From assembly GCF_022414575.1 (NCBI RefSeq), contig NZ_JADWYQ010000090.1, positions 1 to 8,595 on the forward strand: a DNA stretch of 8,595 bases. Reading direction: 5' to 3'. Origin of the DNA: Streptomyces sp. MUM 178J. GTDB lineage: Bacteria; Actinomycetota; Actinomycetes; Streptomycetales; Streptomycetaceae. The notes beneath the pieces are model-generated. The model saw nothing but the letters and a program-made list of their open reading frames with translations. It was not told where the DNA came from and ran no database searches. Positions 5,621 to 8,595 of the stretch are shown here, in pieces (positions within the stretch are counted from its first letter, which is position 1; each line of letters begins with the position of its first letter). The translations under genes and the position numbers were made by a program.

Positions 5621-5649
5621 CCTCCGGCCCGCGGCGTTCGGGCCGGAGG
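5621..5649 (+). terminator. Hairpin terminator of the LacI gene
   Basis: CCTCCGGCCC (5621-5630) and GGGCCGGAGG (5640-5649) form a perfect 10-bp stem with a 9-nt loop, starting 19 nt after the LacI stop. It is followed by GCGGGTTTCC, with only a short T run. It is a strong intrinsic-type terminator for Streptomyces. Confidence 0.75.
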
Positions 5650-5674
5650 GCGGGTTTCCGACCGGGGTGCCTTC

Positions 5675-5956
5675 CGGCCCGGGAGCGGCGCACCTCCGGG
5701 GGCGGTCCGCCCCGAGGGCGGGTTTCCATGCTGAGGGGCTCGGCCCGGGGACGGCTCACCAGCCGGGGGCGGTCCCGCCCAGGGACGGGAATCCGGCCCG
5801 GGGACGGCTCACCACCTGGGGGCCTTCCCGCTCGGGGGCGGGGTTCCCGCCCAGGAGCGGCCCACCAGCCCGGGAGGGCGTTCCCGCCCGGGAGCGGCTC
5901 ACCAGCCCGGGCGGGCGTTCCCGCCGGGCGTCAGCCGAGGCGGTCCCGCTCGGGCG
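5675..5956. repeat. Degenerate hairpin-forming repeat array between convergent genes
   Basis: Five related units begin at about 5675, 5741, 5794, 5848 and 5885, with lengths of 66, 53, 54 and 37 bp. Most carry a head like CGGCCCGGGAGCGGCTCACC and then a GGGCGGG...CCCGCC hairpin followed by TTCC. The clearest stems are GGGCGGG/CCCGCCC with a 3-nt loop (5836-5852) and GGCGGG/CCCGCC with loop CGTT (5910-5925). A 14-bp exact direct repeat (CGGGCGTCAGCCGA, 5925-5938 and 5951-5964) extends into the end of the IHF gene. No gene is credible here: reading frames through it only translate the repeats. It may end transcription from both sides. Confidence 0.7.
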
Positions 5957-6268
5957 TCAGCCGACCTTCTGGATCAGCTCCTGACGCTGCCGGTCGCCTA
6001 GCCCCCCGGCCCGCCGGTTGTCGTCGATCCCGATCTCGTCCATCAGGGCGGTCACCTTGGCCGGGCCCATTCCGGGAATGGCCCTCAGCAGCTGGGAGAC
6101 CTTCGTCTTTCCGACGACCGGGTCGTCCTGCGCCTTCTTCAGCACCTGGCTCAGCTTCTTCTTGCCGGAGCGGAGGGATTCCAGAAGCTGCGTCCTGGCC
6201 CTGCGGGCCTCGGCGGCCTTTGCCAGCGCGGCCTTGCGCTGTTCAGGGGTCATGGTGGGCAGAGGCAC
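5957..6268 (-). CDS. Integration host factor of the actinobacterial mIHF/sIHF family
   Basis: The product is 103 aa, close to the 105 aa of the S. coelicolor sIHF. It starts VPLPTMTPEQRKAALAKAAE, has a basic helical N-terminal part to about residue 48, and then D-P-V-V-G-K-T-K-V-S-Q-L-L-R. A helix-hairpin-helix/S13-like module, L-R-A-I-P-G-M-G-P-A-K-V, occupies about 61-72, and R-R-A-G-G-L-G-D-R-Q follows near 85-94. These match the mIHF family, nucleoid proteins that bind and bend DNA. The sequence differs clearly from what I recall of the housekeeping sIHF, so this is probably a paralogue. The GTG at 6268 has GGGAG with a 6-nt spacer; the ORF extends to 6355 without a better site. It is convergent with LacI across the repeat array and divergent from the XRE regulator gene. 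Confidence 0.88.
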   Translation of the reverse strand: MPLPTMTPEQRKAALAKAAEARRARTQLLESLRSGKKKLSQVLKKAQDDPVVGKTKVSQLLRAIPGMGPAKVTALMDEIGIDDNRRAGGLGDRQRQELIQKVG

Positions 6269-6298
6269 GGTGTTCTCCCGGTACGAGGGCAATATCCG

Positions 6299-6309
6299 AT
6301 GTCTGACAT
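6299..6309. promoter_or_regulatory. Palindrome ATGTCTGACAT upstream of the IHF gene
   Basis: This is a perfect 11-bp palindrome (ATGTC-T-GACAT), 30 bp upstream of the IHF GTG, where a promoter should lie. It could be an operator for the neighbouring XRE regulator or another dimeric repressor. No clear -10 or -35 for the IHF gene is visible. Confidence 0.35.
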
Positions 6310-6374
6310 GTGCCACTTCATCGCCCCCGCGAAAGCGGACACGCCGGGAGTTCACCCGGCTGAACCAGCCTTCG

Positions 6375-6434
6375 GTACGACGTCCCCGCTACACCCTGCC
6401 GCCGCAGATCACGTCGTACGGCCGTCCGACGGCC
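6375..6434. repeat. Two dyads in the IHF/XRE divergent region
   Basis: GTACGACGT (6375-6383) and ACGTCGTAC (6411-6419) are perfect 9-bp inverted copies, 27 bp apart. GGCCGTC-C-GACGGCC (6420-6434) follows directly. A third small stem, GCCGGG/CCCGGC, is at 6343-6360. They lie in the 295-bp gap between divergent genes, which otherwise holds only promoter-like sequence. They could be operators or RNA stems in the IHF-side transcript. Confidence 0.5.
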
Positions 6435-6503
6435 AGGGTCAGCTGCATCGGCTCCAGGACAGTGACGGGGCCATGGGCACCTCATGGTTCCGCGTCCGGA
6501 CCG

Positions 6504-6534
6504 CTGACCATGCATCCCACAACTGTCGTAGCGT
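6504..6534 (+). promoter_or_regulatory. Candidate promoter of the XRE-TPR regulator gene
   Basis: CTGACC (6504-6509) and TAGCGT (6529-6534) are separated by 19 bp. The -10 fits TANNNT; the -35 is a partial match. It would give a leader of about 23 nt before the ATG at 6564. Confidence 0.4.
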
Positions 6535-6563
6535 AGAGGCGACATCACCTGGCGGGGGTGCTT

Positions 6564-7784
6564 ATGCCGTACCAGGACGAGACAAGCATCGGCGACCGGA
6601 TCGGCCGGTTGCGTCTGCGCCGCGAACTCACCCAGGAGCAGCTCGCCGAACGCGCGCGCGTATCCGTGGACACCGTGCGCAAGCTGGAGCAGAACCAGCG
6701 GCTGACGGCTCGGCTGTCCACGCTCAACCAGCTTGCGCACGCGCTCGACGTCGAGACGTCCGCCCTGGTCGGCCAGCCGAACACCTTCGAGGCCGGTGCC
6801 GACGGAGATGAACCGTCAGTGCTGGCCCTGCGGCGGGCCGTCTCACCAGTCTCCGACATCCTCGGCGAAGAACCAGACCCTGAGGAACCGCCGTCCACAG
6901 GCGCATTGCGTGCCTCACTCCGCTCGACGGAGCGCATCCGTCGTGAGGGTCGGATGGGCGAAATCGGCGCGCTCCTGCCCCAACTGATCCGCGACGCGCG
7001 GGCGACGGCCCGATCACACCACGGAGCCTCACAGAAGTCGGCCTATGCCGTGCTCGCGGAGGCATACCAGGTCGCCGCGACAACTCTCACCGCACTCGGA
7101 AAGGAAGACGCCGCCTTCACCGCGATGGAACGCGCCTCAGATGCCGCACGGCGCTCGGACGACCCCCACCTGGAGACCGTCGGCGCCTCCACGCTTGCCT
7201 GGATCTTCACCAAACAGGGCCGCTTGGAGGATGCCGAACGTCTCGCGCTCCACTACGCGAACCGGAGCGAACCAGGTTTCCGCTCCCAGCCGCTCGCCCT
7301 CTCCCTCTGGGGGATTCTGCTGCTGCGCGCGGCGACGGCCACTGTGCGCCAAGGCGAGCGCAAGTACGACCGCGTGGACGAACTGCTACGCATGGCAACA
7401 GCGGCGGCCGCCGGAATCGGCCGAGACCGGCTCGACTACGCCACCCCTTTCGGCCCGACCAACACAGGCGTCGCGAAGGTGAACTTCCTTGTCGAGATGG
7501 CGAGAAGCCACGAGGCGATCACTGCGGCCCGGACCGTTCCGGATGTCCCCTCGCTTCCGCCGACCTGGCGGGCCCGCTTCCATCTGGACCGTGCCCTCGC
7601 CTACGCGGACCTCGACCGCGACGAGCACTCCACCCACGCACTGCTGCGGGCCGAGCGGGACGCCCCCGAATGGATGCGCTACCACGGAACCGCTCGTCGC
7701 CTCGTCGCCGACCTCCGTGCCCGCGAGCGCCGCCGCGTCTCCCCGGTGACCGAACTCGCGGACCGGCTGCACCTGGACCGGTAG
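6564..7784 (+). CDS. XRE-type helix-turn-helix regulator with TPR-like domain
   Basis: The product is 406 aa. Residues about 9-63 form an XRE helix-turn-helix (RIGRLRLRRELTQEQLAERA then VSVDTVRKLE). Residues 130-385 are alpha-helical with TPR-like pairs, such as A-V-L-A-E-A-Y-Q-V-A-A, G-K-E-D-A-A-F-T-A-M-E-R-A and F-T-K-Q-G-R-L-E-D-A-E-R-L-A. The end (FGPTN...RARFHLDRALAYADLDRDE...RYHGTARRLVADL) is the typical ending of a large actinomycete regulator family. Such architecture often senses a peptide or protein partner through the TPR domain, and the next gene encodes a 60-aa peptide, so the pair may be linked. I prefer ATG 6564, with GGGGG 5 nt upstream, over the in-frame GTG two codons earlier. 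Codons look slightly less GC3-extreme than in glnR or LacI, hinting at acquisition. Ligand and targets unknown. Confidence 0.92.
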   Translation: MPYQDETSIGDRIGRLRLRRELTQEQLAERARVSVDTVRKLEQNQRLTARLSTLNQLAHALDVETSALVGQPNTFEAGADGDEPSVLALRRAVSPVSDILGEEPDPEEPPSTGALRASLRSTERIRREGRMGEIGALLPQLIRDARATARSHHGASQKSAYAVLAEAYQVAATTLTALGKEDAAFTAMERASDAARRSDDPHLETVGASTLAWIFTKQGRLEDAERLALHYANRSEPGFRSQPLALSLWGILLLRAATATVRQGERKYDRVDELLRMATAAAAGIGRDRLDYATPFGPTNTGVAKVNFLVEMARSHEAITAARTVPDVPSLPPTWRARFHLDRALAYADLDRDEHSTHALLRAERDAPEWMRYHGTARRLVADLRARERRRVSPVTELADRLHLDR

Positions 7785-7813
7785 GACGCGACGTCCTACT
7801 CCCACCGGGAAGT

Positions 7814-7847
7814 GGCACACAGCGTCACTGCCGCGTGACTGTGCGCC
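7814..7847 (+). terminator. Imperfect hairpin between the XRE regulator and peptide genes
   Basis: GTCAC (7824-7828) pairs with GTGAC (7835-7839) around a 6-nt loop. After a 2-nt bulge, ACAC pairs with GTGT at 7818-7821 and 7840-7843; after one mismatch, GGC pairs with GCC at 7814-7816 and 7845-7847. This could terminate or attenuate readthrough into the peptide gene, or be the 3' end of the regulator mRNA. A TACGGT at 7852-7857 could be a -10 for the peptide, without a matching -35. Confidence 0.5.
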
Positions 7848-7917
7848 GCCATACGGTGCGTCCACAGCTCAGACGTCGATCAGGCGGCGTCGCCGCGATA
7901 GCTCAGGGAGTCGCACC

Positions 7918-8100
7918 ATGACCAACAGCGAGCACTCACGCCCTTCCTCGTCTCGGGAGACGCTGCGGCAGCTTATGGCGGGCCGTGACGGATTGGCCCG
8001 GGGAGAGAAGGAGTTCACCGCGGCCGACCTTCCCGAAGGAAGCGCCACGCCCATCCACTCGCTGGTGTTCCCACCCTGCCAGTGCCCGCGCTGCCGCTGA
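7918..8100 (+). CDS. 60-aa peptide with C-terminal CQCPRCR tail
   Basis: The small gene has a good ribosome binding site (GGGAG, 7-nt spacer) before ATG. The peptide has a charged, helical N-terminal part (SSRETLRQLMAGRDGLARGE, residues 11-30), a linker (FTAADLPEGSATPIHS), and then LVFPPCQCPRCR with cysteines at 54, 56 and 59. It has no N-terminal hydrophobic signal sequence, so it is not an obvious Sec substrate. The leader-plus-short-Cys-tail layout resembles RiPP precursors, and the three cysteines could bind metal or be modified, but no maturase, protease or transporter gene is within view. It is 133 bp downstream of the XRE-TPR regulator on the same strand; a signal or antagonist of that regulator is one possibility. 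I do not recognise the family. The reading frame is likely real; function is unknown. Confidence 0.68.
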   Translation: MTNSEHSRPSSSRETLRQLMAGRDGLARGEKEFTAADLPEGSATPIHSLVFPPCQCPRCR

Positions 8101-8150
8101 CGATCGCGCATGCGCTCGACCACGACAGGAAGTGAGAGCAGGGGACGACC

Positions 8151-8172
8151 GCCCGGCCCCGCGCCGCCGGGC
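8151..8172 (+). terminator. Hairpin downstream of the peptide gene
   Basis: GCCCGGC (8151-8157) and GCCGGGC (8166-8172) form a perfect 7-bp stem with an 8-nt loop, about 50 nt after the peptide stop. It is a plausible terminator of the regulator/peptide unit. The remaining gap up to 8301 shows no gene with a credible ribosome binding site. Confidence 0.5.
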
Positions 8173-8301
8173 TGGACCCGACGGAGCTGCTGACGCTCGG
8201 GTTCGCCCTCTAGGCGGGAGCCGCACACCGTCATCCGTCCCGCTGAGCCGCAAGCCCTCCCCGTCGCCCTTATATGGGACATACAGGCTTCTGCACCGCT
8301 T

Positions 8302-8328
8302 CTCAGGACGGACTCAGACAGCTCTCAT
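8302..8328 (+). promoter_or_regulatory. Three direct repeats at 11-bp spacing, OmpR-type operator
   Basis: CTCAG (8302), CTCAG (8313) and CTCAT (8324) start exactly 11 bp apart, one helical turn, on the plus strand. This is the arrangement bound by OmpR/PhoB-family response regulators. It lies 24-50 bp before the ATG of the next gene and just upstream of a possible -10 (TACGAA, 8330-8335), where it would overlap the -35. If the downstream gene is the HtrA-like protease, CssR of the secretion-stress system is the natural candidate. Confidence 0.5.
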
Positions 8329-8351
8329 CTACGAATCCAAGACTTGCCGCC

Positions 8352-8595
8352 ATGACGGACTACTACCGCCGAAGCGGCGACGAGCACAGCGAGGGTCGGC
8401 AGCGGCAGCCGTACGGCCAGGATGGATACCCGCCTCCGCCCCCGCCGCCGTACCAGCCCGCGTACGAGCCGCGGAGCGCCACGCCCCCGGTGACCGTGTG
8501 GCCCGGGGACGGCGGGGCGGGTTATCAGCCGCCGGGGGAGGTCGTGCAGGCCTCGGCCGCCGCGCCGGCGCCCGGCGGGGGCGGCGGGCGGCGGG
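8352..8595 (+). CDS. Proline-rich N-terminus, probably HtrA-like serine protease (partial)
   Basis: The first 81 codons are present and the frame is open to the window end. The sequence starts MTDYYRRSGDEHSEGRQRQP, is rich in Pro, Gly, Tyr and Gln, has a run of seven prolines near residue 27, and ends in Gly/Arg-rich sequence. Long cytoplasmic proline-rich tails ahead of a single membrane segment are typical of Streptomyces HtrA-like trypsin-family proteases and of some other membrane proteins. No catalytic domain is in view. The product call rests on recalled synteny: in S. coelicolor the gene beside the LacI regulator is an HtrA-like protease, next to the CssRS two-component system. There is no Shine-Dalgarno before the ATG. 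CDS is likely; product only probable. Confidence 0.65.
   Translation, partial: MTDYYRRSGDEHSEGRQRQPYGQDGYPPPPPPPYQPAYEPRSATPPVTVWPGDGGAGYQPPGEVVQASAAAPAPGGGGGRR

Noticed and set aside
5675..5956. CRISPR array
   Set aside because: Units vary in length and sequence, have no unique spacers between constant repeats, and no cas genes are nearby.
5667..6306. Plus-strand frames through the hairpin repeats (105 and 192 aa)
   Set aside because: They translate the degenerate repeats into Pro/Arg/Gly strings and then run antisense to the IHF gene; no ribosome binding site.
6343..6372. Stem GCCGGG-AGTTCA-CCCGGC resembling a tRNA T-arm, possible att site
   Set aside because: The loop lacks the GTTCRANYC pattern in place, no acceptor or anticodon arm is present, and there is no integrase in the window.
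8110..8214. Possible second small peptide or gene remnant after the Cys-tailed peptide
   Set aside because: An ATG frame at 8110 gives 27 residues ending in Cys, and another frame ends LDPTELLTLGFAL, but neither has a ribosome binding site or a continuous upstream frame. A decayed gene is possible but not supported.

Overview
The window looks like a Streptomyces chromosome segment. GC is very high, codon third positions are almost all G or C, starts are often GTG, and two leaderless-type promoters are visible. It also carries actinomycete-specific genes: GlnR, an IHF of the mIHF/sIHF type, a DUF2993 protein and a leader peptide of the sulfur-gene type. Family names come from reading the translations; no database was searched. 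Gene order around glnR matches what I recall of the S. coelicolor SCO4157-SCO4164 neighbourhood.

Left part (1-3224, all on the minus strand). The gene order in transcription direction is a MoaD/ThiS-type sulfur carrier (3224-2970), a large repeat-bearing membrane protein coupled to it by an ATGA overlap (2973-1525), and a membrane-anchored DUF2993 protein (1335-646). These are followed by a separate unit: a leaderless promoter, a 27-residue cysteine-containing leader peptide (343-260), a hairpin just after its stop, a 204-nt leader and the first 12 codons of a thiosulfate sulfurtransferase that runs off the left edge. The sulfur carrier and the rhodanese suggest a sulfur-handling locus.

Centre (3225-5649, plus strand). 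A 545-bp divergent intergenic region leads to glnR, the orphan OmpR-type master regulator of nitrogen metabolism. Just upstream lies an 18-codon ORF with a strong ribosome binding site whose stop overlaps the glnR start. A leaderless LacI-family regulator follows and ends at a strong hairpin.

Right part (5650-8350). Here the core synteny seems interrupted. A 280-bp array of degenerate hairpin-forming repeats separates LacI from a convergent, second-type IHF gene. Divergent from it is an XRE-HTH/TPR regulator, followed by a 60-residue peptide gene ending in a Cys-Gln-Cys-Pro-Arg-Cys-Arg tail. I recall LacI and an HtrA-like protease being adjacent in S. coelicolor, so this looks like an accessory insertion. 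The regulator-peptide pair is the best candidate for an undescribed system.

Right edge (8302-8595). Three CTCA(G/T) repeats exactly 11 bp apart sit upstream of a proline-rich N-terminus that is cut by the window end. By synteny this is probably an HtrA-like secretion-stress protease, and the repeats look like an OmpR-family operator, possibly for CssR.
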